DNA from: Taeniopygia guttata
Taxonomy: Eukaryota > Chordata > Aves > Passeriformes > Estrildidae
Direction: 5' to 3'
Length of the DNA: 64,000 nucleotides
Assembly (NCBI RefSeq): GCF_048771995.1
Contig: NC_133025.1
Coordinates: forward strand, 3,534,001 to 3,598,000
The notes under the pieces were generated by a model. It did not search any database. It was given only the letters and a program-made list of their open reading frames with translations, and was not told where the DNA came from. A program made the translations under genes and the position numbers. This document shows, in pieces, positions 1-12,472 of the stretch (position 1 is its first letter; each line of letters begins with the position of its first letter).

Positions 1-174
1 GAGTTCAGCTTTTTCCGCTATTCCATATGGAGTAACTAAAAAAAAGATTATTTTGTAAACAAGTGGAGCAACTTTTGAATATTCAGAGGAATTTCTAAGG
101 TTGTGGCTGGTTGTTGGAATCAAATCTACCTTCCTTTTATCCCCTCCAAATTTTTTTATGTATATGAAAACATA

Positions 175-452
175 TTGAAGGCTGGAGAAGGAATTTTGCC
201 AAGGAGGTTGAGTGACAGGACAAGGGGGAATGGCTTCAAACACAAAGCAGGGTTAGATTAGGTATTAGGAGGAAATTTTTCCCTGTGAGGTTGGTGAGGC
301 CCTGGCACAGGTGCCCAGAGAAGCTGTGGCTGCCCCTGGATCCCTGGAAGTGTCCAAGATCAGGTTGGATGGGGCTTGGAGCAACCTGGGATAGTGGAAG
401 GTTTCCCTGCCCATAGCAGGGGGTGGAATGAGATGATCTTTATTTTTAATTA
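175..452 (+). mobile_element. CR1 LINE 3' fragment
   Basis: This matches the 3' untranslated part of avian CR1 LINEs in sense orientation. It has a block resembling 'ggttagattaggtattagg', then 'gtgaggccctggcacaggtgcc', 'agaagctgtggctgcccctgg', 'caacctgggatagtggaagg' and 'gaatgagatgatcttt'. The element is 5'-truncated, as most CR1 copies are, and its terminal tail has decayed into a T/A-rich stretch. No coding part is left. Confidence 0.85.
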
Positions 453-3195
453 AGATAATCACAAACCAAACGTGACTTTTTGACCTCTCTCAAGACTCTT
501 CCTTCCATCCATTCACAAAATCCACCCTCACGCTCTCTTTTCAGATAGAGCTTTGAGAAGTGGCAAATGCCTGTGTTTAGTACCAAAGACTGTAGGTTAA
601 GCCCTTAAATTAATGGAACAAATTATTGAAATATGGAAAATACACGCTGGCTAGCAGCATGGGGGGGTTGCAGTACGATGCAGAGCTCTACATGTTTTAG
701 GGGGTTTGACAGATGTTCTTGTGGAGGTTAAAAGCTGTGCAGAATTAAGTGGTGTTGGAAGCGTGACTAGAAAATAATCACCGTGTTTTAAGTACATCCA
801 CTGCCTGAGTAGCTGCCATGCAGACAGTTGCTTAAATGATTTCTTGTGGGAAGGAGCAGATGGAACTGTTTGGACATTTGCTGCCTGTGCTGTGCAAGTA
901 GGATCGAAACTTCTGGACTTTAGGGAAACTTGTTAACACAAAAACTAATCTTAAGGTCCAAACCAGCTACAAAGTGGTGCAGAAACAGGTGAAGAAGGTT
1001 AATAACATTTTAATTCTTTCTGTTGAAAGGCAAGAGGTTCTTTGAACCCTACAGTCAGAAAAATGTGTCTGCCAAGTGTTTGGCTCTCGTGAAAGTATTT
1101 TCAGTCGTGAGCACTGCTGGAGGTGTGCCTGTGTGCTCACACACAGGATTGTGTCCTGCTCATGGTGGATCTTCTCTCGTGGGAAAGAAAGGATGAAAAA
1201 AGGAAGAAAAATGCTTGATGAAAACAGAAGCATTTCTGTTTTCAGCATAAAATATATCTGAGGAAGAGGGAAGCATAGGTAACAAGCTTTTTTGTTTGTT
1301 TGTTTGTTTTGTTTTGTTTTTTTTATTTAATTTATCCTATTTGCTCTCAGCTCCTGGCCTTTTCAACAAGTGAAGCTACTGGAAGACAAGTCTTCCCTAT
1401 CACACAGATTTGGGTGCAAAATGGTGCCTACAAAACCTGAATTAGTGTCAAAACTCCAGTCAGGTACCACAATGGGTAACGTAAACTATTTGTTTGGAAA
1501 TCTGCTCCATCCTCCCGTTGACAGACCCTGCAGCAGTCACAAAATGCAACGTGCAGGAGGATTGTTTCTTTGGCCAGAAAAGTTTGTGCTGTTGCCAGTG
1601 TTCTGGAATGATGTTGAAATGAAATCAACACTTGGACTAAGCCAAAAGCAGCACTGGAAGTCAATTGCTTCTCCCAAAAAACCCTCTCCCTTCTGGATTA
1701 ATATAAAATATACTGGATGGTAGGATGAGAGGGAGAGAAAGATGATGTCTGTTGGGAAATTTTTAATACAAAAATATTTTAGAAATGTCTGACAGTGTAC
1801 ACAGTTTTTATTAACAAGCCCTGAAACCACTTCATTCTACTACATCAAGCCAAAATTTCAATTGTTGCAATTAATTTGTCTGAAATTTTTGTGATCTTGC
1901 ATCACAGTCTCAAAATGTCAAGCTTCTACATAAGGATGTTCTGTGAAATCCACTGTATATTGGGAATCTGGGGGAAAAATAACCTGATCATGTTGAGTAG
2001 GGGCTTGGGGTGATAGTGGAAAATCACTTTGTTATCACAGCAAATAAATTGAGGGTCAGAACTATAATTTTCCTTATAATTGATAAGATAGTCAACATTA
2101 ATTGATGAAACATGCAGGCATAAGGTGCTTATTAAAGAGTGGAACAGTAAACGAAATATAATTATGATGTGCTACAAGTTGTTGCCTGATTCCTTCAAGC
2201 CAGTTTGAGACTTAACCAAAAATATTTGGGACTTCTTAACCAAAAATTGTGGGGGATCTGCTGTGTCCTTAGCACACATTTCCAGTGGCAGCAGAGTTAG
2301 GAGGAGGATGAATTTGGGTATTGTGGCTTTTACTGTGGGCTGGTTGAGTCCTGCTGGGACCTTTGCTAAGTATGAAACGGCAGAGACTTGTGTTGGCAGA
2401 GCTCACAGCAGTGCAAAGGTGCCAGCAGAGCAAATTCTTCCTTGTTTGGGTAATCCTAATGAAAATAGTGTTAGAATTTCTAACTATCTGGTGGATCAAA
2501 TCCCTGCGAGGGCAGTGAAGCAAACTCCAGTGAAGCAACCTGGGTTAAGCTGCCTGCAACGAGAGGTTGTCACTTTTCAGGTATCACTAAGGCAGCTCTG
2601 CTGTCCTGGTTTCTGAAAATGCTGCATCAAACTGCTGGGTTCTCTCCTCCAGGTGCTGCAGGTGCATCTCCTCTGAAAACATTCAGGACTTTGGAGCTTC
2701 AAGCAGAAAAGCTGGACTAGCTGTGTGCTCCCACCTCTGCTGTTGAGCAAGTGGATGTTCAGTGGGTACTGCTCAGTGTAGTGGTTACAGACAGTGTATG
2801 GTCAGAATATATTCCCACTCAGCTCCTTGAAATAGGAGGCAAAAAATGTTTTTCCTGATGTCATTCTCGCTCTACTGGATTTCCAGCAACTTTCCAAGGA
2901 CAGTCCATGGAGAGATGTGTGGCTGCCTGCTCTGCTGCCTGGATTGCTGAGTATTGTAAGTCCCTTTATGTGCAGTTTTTGTCTGTGCTGCCTTCTCAAC
3001 ATCATGTCTGCCTCCCCTAGAAGATTCTTCTCCAGAGAACCTGCCATGGAAGCAGATGAGTTGTCCAGAGGGCAAGTCAAGAAAACAATTTCTCCATGTC
3101 AAAGAAGTTTTATAAAGCCCCCTTGTCAAAAAAAAAAAAAAGGAAAGGTGAGCCTTGGGATCACAAAGATTTGAGTTCAATATTTTGGTAAAGAC
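453..3195. other. no gene recognised; unique-looking non-coding DNA
   Basis: Only short open frames with no recognisable protein were seen. A GTTT-type simple repeat lies at about 1289-1327 and a short A run at 3128-3141. No splice-site-bounded exon and no clear mobile element was identified. Confidence 0.5.
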
Positions 3196-3400
3196 TGGTT
3201 TGGGTTGGAAGGGACCTTAAAGCCCATTCAGTTCCATCCCCCTGCCATAGGCCAAAACACCTTCCACTATCCCAGGGTGCTCCAAGTCCCATCCAACCTG
3301 GATTGGACACTTCCAGGGATCCAGGGGCAGCCACAGCTTCTCTGGGCCCCCTGTGCCAGGGCCTCACCTCCCTCACAGGGAAGAATTATTCACATATTGC
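3196..3400 (-). mobile_element. CR1 LINE 3' fragment
   Basis: Reverse-complement CR1 tail. It opens with 'ggtttgggttggaagggacc' on the plus strand and continues with the '...cccctgccatagg', 'ccaacctggattggacactt' and 'ccctcacagggaagaatt' landmarks of avian CR1. It is truncated at its 5' end, near 3400. Confidence 0.9.
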
Positions 3401-6400
3401 TGCAGAGGAAAGATTTTTTGGTCTCTACTTCCCCAAAGCAATCAGTGTGTCAAGCCCTGCATAACTCTGGCTGGATTCCTGCCTGGAAAGGCAGACACTG
3501 ACCCTCATTTGGAGCAGCACAGCCTGGGATGAAGTGGCTGGGAAGGGCCATCAAAGAGGAGCCAGCTGTGACAACAGTTCTCCAAGCAACGCGTGGCAGA
3601 GCGTGGACGTCCAGAGGAATGTAAGGCAACTCTTTTAATTTCATTGCTTCAAATATCATGACTCTCTGCTCTTCTATAACATTACTGCATAAAAACCCAG
3701 CAGGATTTATTTATAATTGATGATTTTACGTGGAAGATACTCCAATGCCACCGTGCGGATTAAATCCCAGAACAGACTGACAGCTGTAAAATCCATGAGC
3801 ACAGGTGAGTGAGCTGGTCTGTTAGTAGCCTCCAGAGGACCACAAAGTCATTTTCTCGGTTAGATTTTGCCATGATTTGATCTTCAGTCTTGCCTGTCCT
3901 TACTGTGAAACACACTGGGAAGAGAATGGCTTGATAGTTCCCCATATGGTTCATCATTACTAAAAATGCCACGGGGTGATGGGATTGCCTGCTGAAAGGT
4001 GCCAAAATCCTTATAAATCCAAATCTGCTCAAAAATCGCCTCTAGGACAACCTAAATTTCTCAGGAAATTCATGGGAATTATCATGGATTTCCAGGCTTC
4101 CAGATAAGTTGTCACGTAAAGACTCTCCACTATGTTTCCAGTGTGAGAACTGAAATCACAACTTGAAGGAAAGAGAAATTCAGTGCAAGCAGATTTTGAA
4201 GATTTCTCTATGCAAATCGAAATTGCAGTTGGAGAACTTTGGAGCAAAACAATGGTGTAAAAACCCCCACTTTTTAGTTGAGATTAGCCTGGAAGTTTTA
4301 AGGCGCTCATGAATAATTTATAAACCAGTCTTCCCACAGATGAGCAGCAGGACGAGAGCGTGGCTACGTTTGTCACTGTATTGAGATGTTTCCTGGCAAT
4401 GGTGGAATTTTTATGGTGTTCTTTCTCATAATGGAGTTGTTGCTTAGCTTTTAATGTCCCAAATGTAAACAGATCTGAGGAAGCAGATCGTTAAAAACGT
4501 TTAGAAAGGGTGGATGAAAAAGTGAAGTACTTGCATGCTGCGTTCCAAGCAAAGCCTATAAATCACCGCCGTCGGAATTCTCTGACAAGGAGAAAATGGT
4601 TTTATGGACTCACAGAAATGGCATTGGGAGGAATAGTGAAAAGATTAATTTTTTTAAATCATGGCAGAAGAGCAGAGGAAATAACCCAAGAGGTTTGAGA
4701 AGCTGTCCTGTGCTCTGTTTTCAGTTTTAACACTTTGGCTTAACAAATCCTAATCTGATTCAAATCTGCTTTGCCATCTTCAGCTCCACAGTCTCTGAAG
4801 CTGACTTCGCTGCCTGGTGCTCCTGCATTAGCCAGGCTGGGAATGCTTAAATCCATGCAGAGGTTTTATGTGTGGGAGCAACTCGGGGAAAAAAAAGGTT
4901 TAAAAAAAGACAATTTCCAGTTGGTTTTCAACCCGCAAAGTTGAAATTTGGCTTTGCAGCTTTCGACCTTCACGAGTCGCTTCAGTGACCCATCCCCATG
5001 TCCTGGGCGTGAAGTGGGGGATCCCGTGGGATGCAGGGGTGGAGATGCCAACCCCTGGAAGGTGCTGGAGCAGGGGGATGGATGAGGTGCTCCTTGGCTC
5101 CCCTGGGCCTGGCCGAGGCAGCCCAGCAGATGTGAGGTGCTGCCTTGGCGCGGGCGGGAGCCGCGGTTGGGCTCGTGGGTGGAGAGGAGCTGGCAGGGAT
5201 CCCGGGAGCCGCTGGGAAGAGGGGGAGAGCGAGCTCACCACCCACCTCGGATGAAATCATGGAACGGGCAAGCGCGAGGAAAGGCTGGCGAGGAGAAGGA
5301 GACCTAAAAAAAAAAAAAAAAATGGGAGAGAATAGGAAAGATGTTGGGTAGTTCCTGTGCTGGGGGGTTCGAGGAGGATCTGGTTCTCACAGGAGTCACT
5401 TGTAACAGATACGGAGCTGGAATAAAGGCAGGAATTTGTCACAGGAAGGTTTGCTCCAGCGGCATAGAAAAAAACTTTGATACCTGACCCCTTTGATGGA
5501 AATTCATTAACGTGTGTCTGAATGGAGGAGTGATTGTTCCCAGGCAGGCTGCTGCTTCCTCAGTGTAACCTCTGACCAACTTGGACCAAGGAAGAGACAT
5601 TCCTGGAGTGAGCAGAAGGAGGAGATCTCCTCTGGAGCTGGCTGGTTTATAAGAGTGTTTTTAAGGCTGCTGGAAAAGGGACTTTGCAGTGCCACTTTCC
5701 TTGAGCAAGAAGTAGGTTGCCTTGGTGTTCCCAGTTGGGTGGGTACATTGTCTCATCCTTACTGTGCAGACCAACAAGGAAAAAGTCCAGTGTGGCTTCC
5801 TGTTGTACTTTGAGACTGAACATTGCCCAGTGTGAACTCCTCGGACTTTTCCCCCCAATATTTATCTGATTTATGATAAATTACACCACTCATGAGACTA
5901 ACTGTTCCAATCCAACGAGAAGACCTTTAGTGTCCATGTTTTCCGTGTGGATTTGTGTCCAAGCTGCCTCCCTGCAGCTCATCCCACATTGTTTCTGGAG
6001 AGCTCAGGAAGAAGAGGAGCCAGCAGAAGGAGCGGGTTGTCCCTGGAGTGATCAGCAGCAGGTTTTGTCCAGTGCCCCCACTGAATACAGCTTGGATCTT
6101 CTGCTGGGTTTTGCTGGATCTTTTTTGCTCCTTGGAAACACAGTTCAGGACAAAACTGTCACGGTCTGACTTTGAGGAATGGGATTCTCAGCACTTCTGT
6201 CTCTGCTGCAGCCAGTGAAAAGTGATGCGTAAGACTCCTTCTCCCCCCGTCAGCTCCAGTGGGTGCAAAGCTGTAACTGTTTCAGGAAAGATACAGCCAG
6301 AAAAAAAAAAAAAGCCAACCAAAAAACATTTCCCTAACTCATTTTCTTTTCCCAGAAAACCAGATGGATGAATCATTACAACAGCAGCTGTGACAGGGGA

Positions 6401-6660
6401 CCAGACAACAGACTGAGCCCAAAGCCCAGCCCAGTCGAGGCAAGATGAAAAACTGTCCAAGGATTTACCAACCCTCCCTCCCACATCTGTTTAAAGGAGC
6501 AAGACTCCAGAATTAGGGCACATGGATTTTATCCTTCCTCTTGCCTCCTCCATAGCAGCAAGAGCAGCCATTGCAGAGACCAGGGTGTAATAAATCCAGC
6601 AGGATCTAGCAGTGAGGTCTAGTGAGGTAATGTGGTGGTGTGGTCAGTGATGATCACCAA
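3401..6660. other. no gene recognised; includes a GC-rich patch
   Basis: No protein was recognised. A GC- and CpG-richer stretch lies at about 5080-5290 ('ggcgcgggcgggagccgcgg'), followed by an A run at 5306-5322. A second A run is at 6301-6313. The GC patch could be a small CpG island, but no first exon can be defined beside it. Confidence 0.4.
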
Positions 6661-6662
6661 AA

Positions 6663-7345
6663 CAGAATCACAGAATAGTTTGGGTTGTAAGGGACCTTGA
6701 AAATCCTTTCGTTTCAACTTCCCAACAACTTCCACTAGACCAGGGTGCTCCAAGCCTTGTCCAGCCTGGCCTTGGACTCTTACAGGGGTCCAAGGGAAGC
6801 CACAGGTTCTCTGGTAGCCTCTGCCAGGGTCTCACCTCCCTCACAGGGAAGAATTTCTTCCCAGTGTCCCACCTAACCCTGCTCTCTGGCAGTGGGAAGC
6901 CATTTTCACTTGTCATTCCATGCTGTTGTCATAAGTCCCTCTCCAGCTCTTGGAGCACCTTTAGGCACTGGAAGAGGCTCTCAGGTTTTCCTGAAGCCTT
7001 TTTTTTCTCCCCTCCTGTCCCGGCCTAGCTCCAGAGCAGAGGGCCTGCATCCCTACGAGCATCTTTGTGGCCTTCTGATTCACTCCAGCACATCCCTGTC
7101 TTTTCCTGTGCTGTGAGCCCCAGGGCTGGAGGCAGCTCTGCAGGTGAGGTCTCACCTGAACGGAGCAGAGGTGCAGAATCCCCTCCCTGACCTGCTGTCC
7201 ACACTTGTGAAGCAGCCCAGGACTGGGGGGGTGTCTGGGGGCCACCAACACCCCCAAATCCTCCTTCCCAGGGCTGCTCCCCATCTGCTCTCTGTACCTG
7301 TTCTTGGAATTGCCCAAGCACAGCATCCAGCTCCTTAGACCAGAG
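6663..7345 (-). mobile_element. CR1 LINE fragment
   Basis: Longer reverse-complement CR1 fragment. It starts with 'aatcacagaatagtttgggt' on the plus strand. It then runs through the 'ccagcctggccttgg', 'cctccctcacagggaagaat', 'ggagcacctttaggcactgg', 'cagagggcctgcatcc' and 'ctgtgagccccagggctgga' landmarks into the 'ctgcaggtgaggtctcacct' part of the 3' end of ORF2/UTR. It is 5'-truncated near 7345. Confidence 0.9.
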
Positions 7346-10300
7346 GAAGCAGCCTTGAGGCTCTGTTTGTTTGTTTGTGCCAGGCTTTCCTCTGCAGGCA
7401 GAGTTATTTGTAAGATACGTAGATATTCTCTTAATATGGCAGAGTTCTACGTGTAAAATGCATCAAAATAAGACAGAAGTGACAAGGTTGAGAAAGCATT
7501 TAAAAGTTAAGAGATGCCTGCCTTCAGGCTGCCCACAGAACCCCTGTGGGCATGTGTGGTTCATCCTTAATTACACTTTTGGGAGGTATTTTTTATTCCA
7601 GAGGACACTGCCTCGCTCCCCGCACGCAATGCTGGTACTCACTTGCTGAAAACCCGTTCAGGGTTGTTTTTTTTTTCCTTCATCCTTATCTCTGCAGCAT
7701 CCAAATGCTTTGGCTGGAGCAGTTGCCCTGATGACATCTTTTTTTTTTCTTTTTTCTTCCTTGGTGAGGCTCTATTATGGTTTCTGCTTTACAAACAAAG
7801 CACCAGAGCACAGAGAAACGAAGGTCAAAGAATCTATTAATTTCGGGTGCCCAATTTGAAGTAGCCAGTGCAAGATATTCAGGACTCTGTGTTCAAAGTG
7901 CAGATTCCTCTCATGCTTTTCTTTGTTTTCTTCCAACCCCCTGCTTTGTTCATTGCCCTCTTCCAACTTCTGCCTCTTGGGCGCTGTAATTACAATTTTT
8001 AAATTCAAATGCTGCTCTTAGCTTTCGAGTGTTTTCATCGGTGACTGAAAAGCTGTAGCTGAGCTCCTCTAGGCAGCAAATGTTCCCTTTCTCCCAAGGT
8101 AAACAACGAGTCAGGGAGGGTCACTGCAGGTAAAAAGCCACAGGTCTGGAAGAAGAGAACAGGGCATCATTCAAGCCAAAGTACTGAGCGATGCAGAGAT
8201 CTCTTCACCTCTGTCACAGAGCAAGGGCAGCACAAAGCAGCTGGATCTGGGATTAAAAAGCCTGGGGGTTCCCTCAGGTGCTCAGGGCTTGGGTCCATGG
8301 TTGCTTTAGCAGAGGCAGCTATGGAGGAATTGTTTTTGGGGAAGTGGGAGGGCAGAGGGAAGCCGGCGGTACCCAGCGTGTGCTGCTTGTGTTGGGAATA
8401 GCTTGTACTTGTGGGACTTGGTCAGAGGCCAGGAAAACCCTGAGGGTGAGGCTGCAGAGCTCCTCTTGAGATGTTCCAGGCCCTGGAGCCCTTGGGAGCA
8501 GCGGTGCTGAACACTGTGTGCACAAGGACACGTGTCCTGGGCTCCCTCCAAGCTGGAGCTTCCAGCACATCCACCTTTGATTTCTGCTGCAGAGTCCTCT
8601 GGCCAGGCAGGTTTTGACTGCCCCATGTCTGAAAACACCCTCCAGCCTCAGCACCCCACACTTGGCTTTGGCAGAGGGAAGCAGTGGGGCAGGCAGGGGA
8701 GGATCTGTGGGGCTGCATTAGCTGCTGGCTGCTGAGTTTGAAAAGGATCTATCCCAAATGCAGGACAGGAGTGGGGAGATGAGCACAGCACCAGTGAGCT
8801 GAGACCTCAGAAGGCCCCTGGAGCGTGGGTTTGAGTAGGAGAGAGCTGAGAAGAACTTGGGAGCAGTAGGAATGGTAATTCACCATGGAACAATGCCTGG
8901 ATGGCTTGGAAGGGGACCTGGCACCCATCTGTCCAGGCATTTCCTGCTGCCGCGGGGGATTCCTGTGCTGCTCCTTGCTGCTTCTCCACCCCTGGATCTC
9001 TGCATCACTGTTGCTGTTGGAAACACCAGTATTTCATAAGCTGGAGAGCTCAGGGCTGCAGAGACAGCACAAAAGCAGCTTGAGGACATACAGAAGCAGG
9101 AAAACCAATTTTTTTTTTAATGAAACTTGCACAGAAATTTTGGGTCCCGGAAGCATCTTAAGTCCTGGCTGACATGTACCAGGGTGTCAGCCACGTTCTG
9201 GCCAAGCCCTAAATCCCCAAAGTAGTGGGGTACAGTCTAGGTGTGGTCTGTGTGCCAGGGCAGCATTGTCTCCCAGCAAGAGCTGGATGTGTCTCCCGTG
9301 CCCCACTTTGCCACTGGTGCTTTTTGTCACAGACCAGCACAAAGGGGAGGAGTCTGGCTGTGTCTCTACAACCATTTTCATGTGTTTGTAGCCGGTTCTT
9401 AGCCCACCATCAGCTCCTCGGGGCTGTGCAGGGCTTTCTCTTGGCTGTCAGCACAGTTTGCTCATAGTGAAAGCACAGAAACCCTCCTTCAAACCCTGCT
9501 GTGCTCCCCCAAAACCATCCTGGGCACACCTGGGGGGTTGAGTCACCAGCAGCAGCATCTCCCACGGGACCCAGCCCCGTCTCCCACGCTGGGGCCTTTC
9601 TGTCCACCTGGAGGGGTCCAGAGAGCAGCTTACAGCTCCAGAGTGCTAACTGGGGAGATGTGAAGCCCTGGAGGGGACAACTGGTCCAGATTTCCTGCTG
9701 GACCCAGCCCCATCCAGGAGACAACATCCAGAGCATCCTATCCTGCCCTTGGAGGAGGTGGCAGCAGGGTTGGCCCAGGGGATGGAGTTGGACACACCAC
9801 TCGTGTTTTCCATGCTAGAAACCTTCCTACGTGCCAGTTCGTGAGGATGAAGCTGTAAATCAGCAGGAAAAGCTTCTCAGTCATCACCATCAACACCGGG
9901 GGAAAGAGCTGCCTGGGAGGAGAGATAAGGAGCGCGTTGGTGGTCCTTCATTGTCCCCTTCCTTCAGCCTTCATGCTGGCGATGTAATTAGTGATTAATA
10001 CATATATTTTCACTTTTAATTTCACAATGAATACGAGCAAGGCGAGCCCAGATGCAAATAGGAGCTGAGGCCCTTCTGCAGGGAGCTCAGGGGACTCTCC
10101 AGCCACCCCACACTGAGTCACCACAGCCCCCGGGAACCCCATGCAGGAGCCAGGAGGGGCCGGAGGGGTGACAAGGCAGAGCTGCCTACTGAAGAAAAAA
10201 AAGAAAAAAAAAAAAGAAAAAAAAAAAAAAGTCCCCAGTTTGTCAGCTTAGTAAGGAGAGGGAAATAGAAGTTAATGCTGCGACCTAGTGGAGAAAAACC

Positions 10301-10494
10301 AGACGTGCAGAGTCACGGCAGAGATGATTCAGGCGAGGGGAAAGCAGAATTTTGTGGAATTTGTGCCTGGCGGAGGCTGGAGCACAAAAGGCTGTGATAG
10401 TGCAGCTTAGTTGTACAGGATTTTAACCTGAGGACATGGTTTGTAGCCTGTTCAGGTTTCCAGAAGCTGCTCAGCTTAGCCCGAAATAATCTAC
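7346..10494. other. no gene recognised
   Basis: Contains T-rich runs at 7663-7676 and 7740-7758 and an A-rich tract at 10194-10231. Short open frames on both strands resemble no protein I know and lack plausible splice context. Confidence 0.45.
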
Positions 10495-10556
10495 AGGTTG
10501 GAACTAGATGATCTTTAAGGTCCCTTCCACCCAAACCATTCTGTGATTCTGAGTTT
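10495..10556 (+). mobile_element. CR1 LINE 3' tail, very short
   Basis: Only the terminal part of CR1 is present: 'ggaactagatgatctttaag', 'gtcccttccacccaaaccat' and 'tctgtgattctgagtttctg'. This fits an extremely 5'-truncated insertion. Confidence 0.85.
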
Positions 10557-11843
10557 CTGTGTTCTCATGAAAAGTCTGTGAGCATCTCCGTGGTCCACAT
10601 TAAACCCAGCACAACACCAATGTGGCTGCAAATGGGGTGGATAAAGGTCTGCTCCCAGCAGTGTCCATTTGGGCATGGATCTGTGCTCCCAGCTACTTCA
10701 TCCAGCCCCAGAAGGAACTGGAAGTGGAGAAGAAACTGTTTGCTGGGCAAAAATGGGGCGGGGGGAAATAAGTCACTGGTGAGATGAATTGCCTGGTGCC
10801 TGCAGCTGTGTAAACCTGAGCTTGGCACAGTCTGGGATGAGATCCAACGCCAGAGCACCTGCACTTGGGAAGTGGAAAATCCCTGGAACACAGGTTTTGG
10901 GTCAATAATCGCCCAAATGGGGGACACAAACACCACCTGAGCTAAGGGCTACTGTGGGTGGATGCCAAACGAGGGCAGGGAGAGCCTGTGGGGAAAGGCA
11001 CAGGGATGCTGTGCCCAGGCACGGGGTCCATGCTGCAAAAAGGGGGCTGGGAAATGGGAAGGATTTAAAAGGAGAGCCCCAGGAGTGAGGAAAACCTCTC
11101 AAAAGGGTGAAGCTGAGCTCAGAGTGTTCCCCAGATGAGGAGGGTGGATTTCAGCCCAGCACCACTGTGTCCTGTGGCCCAAGGAAGCCCAGTCCTTGTT
11201 TTGTGATGGGTGGCCTGGAGAGCACACAGGGACTAAACCCCTCTGCTGAGAGCCCACAGGAGTTTGTACATCCAGGAGGGTTTGACACAAGGGAAGCTCC
11301 CTGGGACACAGCCTGACCAGATCTCCCTTGTACCCAGGGCATTGCAGAAGTGAGACACCTCCAGAATTAAAGAACAGCTGAGCTGGGGGGTTTACAAACC
11401 CAGGGCTTGGCTTTGGGTGCTGCAGTTGGCATCAAGCTACCTAAATCCCCACTCTTCACATCTCCAAAATCAGCAGCTCCTTTGGATCTGGTGGGTACCA
11501 GTGGTTAAAGCCACCCAGGACACCTTGTGCTTGCAGCATCACTTCAGGTAAATCACAGCTACTGAATTTTATTCCTTCTGAACACAGAGGAATGAAGGGA
11601 TAGGCTTGATCCTGCTGTCTTGTGTGCTCAGCCTGGATCAGGGAATGGGTGGCAGTCCTTCAGCCTGGTGCCCAGAGGCTGGTGGCACCTTACCCTTAAG
11701 CCCTGCTCACGCCAAATGTCCTGCCTCCAGATCTGGGCTGTGCAAAACGTCCCCCACACTCCTGCTGCCCTCCAGCCTCTGATTGTCATCGGTGGGGCAC
11801 ACTGAGACCATGAAAAATAGCCAAACATTGCATGGAGAAGGTA
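10557..11843. other. no gene recognised
   Basis: Non-coding, moderately GC-rich DNA with no recognisable repeat or exon. Confidence 0.4.
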
Positions 11844-11849
11844 GCAGGG

Positions 11850-12466
11850 TGTTGGAATCTGGGGTATTGATGGTCCCAAGATTGCAGAAAGTCTCTGTCT
11901 TTCAGCCCCGCTGCCAAAGAAGAAGCCATAATTCGTCTGTGCTGTTTTCAAGGTTGTTTATTCTGTTTATCTCTAACATGTTCTGCTGCCCTGCCGCAGC
12001 TCTGTCCTGCAGGGCAGCGTGTGGGGCTCTGCCCTCAGTGGGATGGTACAAACATTAAATACCAGAAACTACCTGTGCTGGATTTACAATAACGTGCCAA
12101 TATCTGTCACCTACGTTGGACAGTGTGTCCCCAGCCTAAACCAACAGAAAAATGCCAACACCACAGTGAAACATGGAGGGCATGAAGAAGGAGAAAAAGG
12201 ACAAGACACACCCAATTCCTCCATCTTTTCCCCTTTGAACCCCTAATCTAGAATCCTAAAATTTTACTTTTGCACCCGTGCCACACTTAATTATTACTGA
12301 TATCAAACACTCAGAGCTGGTAATTCATCCTGTGAGATTGAAAAGTCTTTTCCATGGACAGAGATCACAGACAGTGTCTCTGGGGGCTCTGTCCAGGGGG
12401 GTTCCTGACCCCTGCCAGGGTCCCAGACCTGCCAGGGCAGCCAGAGGGAAGCCCTGGACTCCCACA
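11850..12466 (+). mobile_element. solo LTR of an avian endogenous retrovirus (family 1)
   Basis: The element starts with TG and ends with CA ('tgttggaatctgggg' ... 'ggactcccaca') and is 617 bp long. The bases on either side, 'gcaggg' and 'tcaggg', look like a 6-bp target-site duplication with one mismatch. Two near-identical elements lie at 14658-15275 (inverted) and 42006-42622. No internal retroviral genes adjoin it, so it is a solo LTR fossil. A 6-bp duplication is typical of class II (beta/alpha-like) elements, so that class is likely. High similarity among copies suggests a fairly young family. Confidence 0.85.
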
Positions 12467-12472
12467 TCAGGG

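Noticed and set aside
5297-5351. A-rich and T-rich runs (also 10194-10231, 17449-17501) as retroposed gene tails
   Set aside because: No processed-gene body could be recognised next to them; treated as simple sequence.
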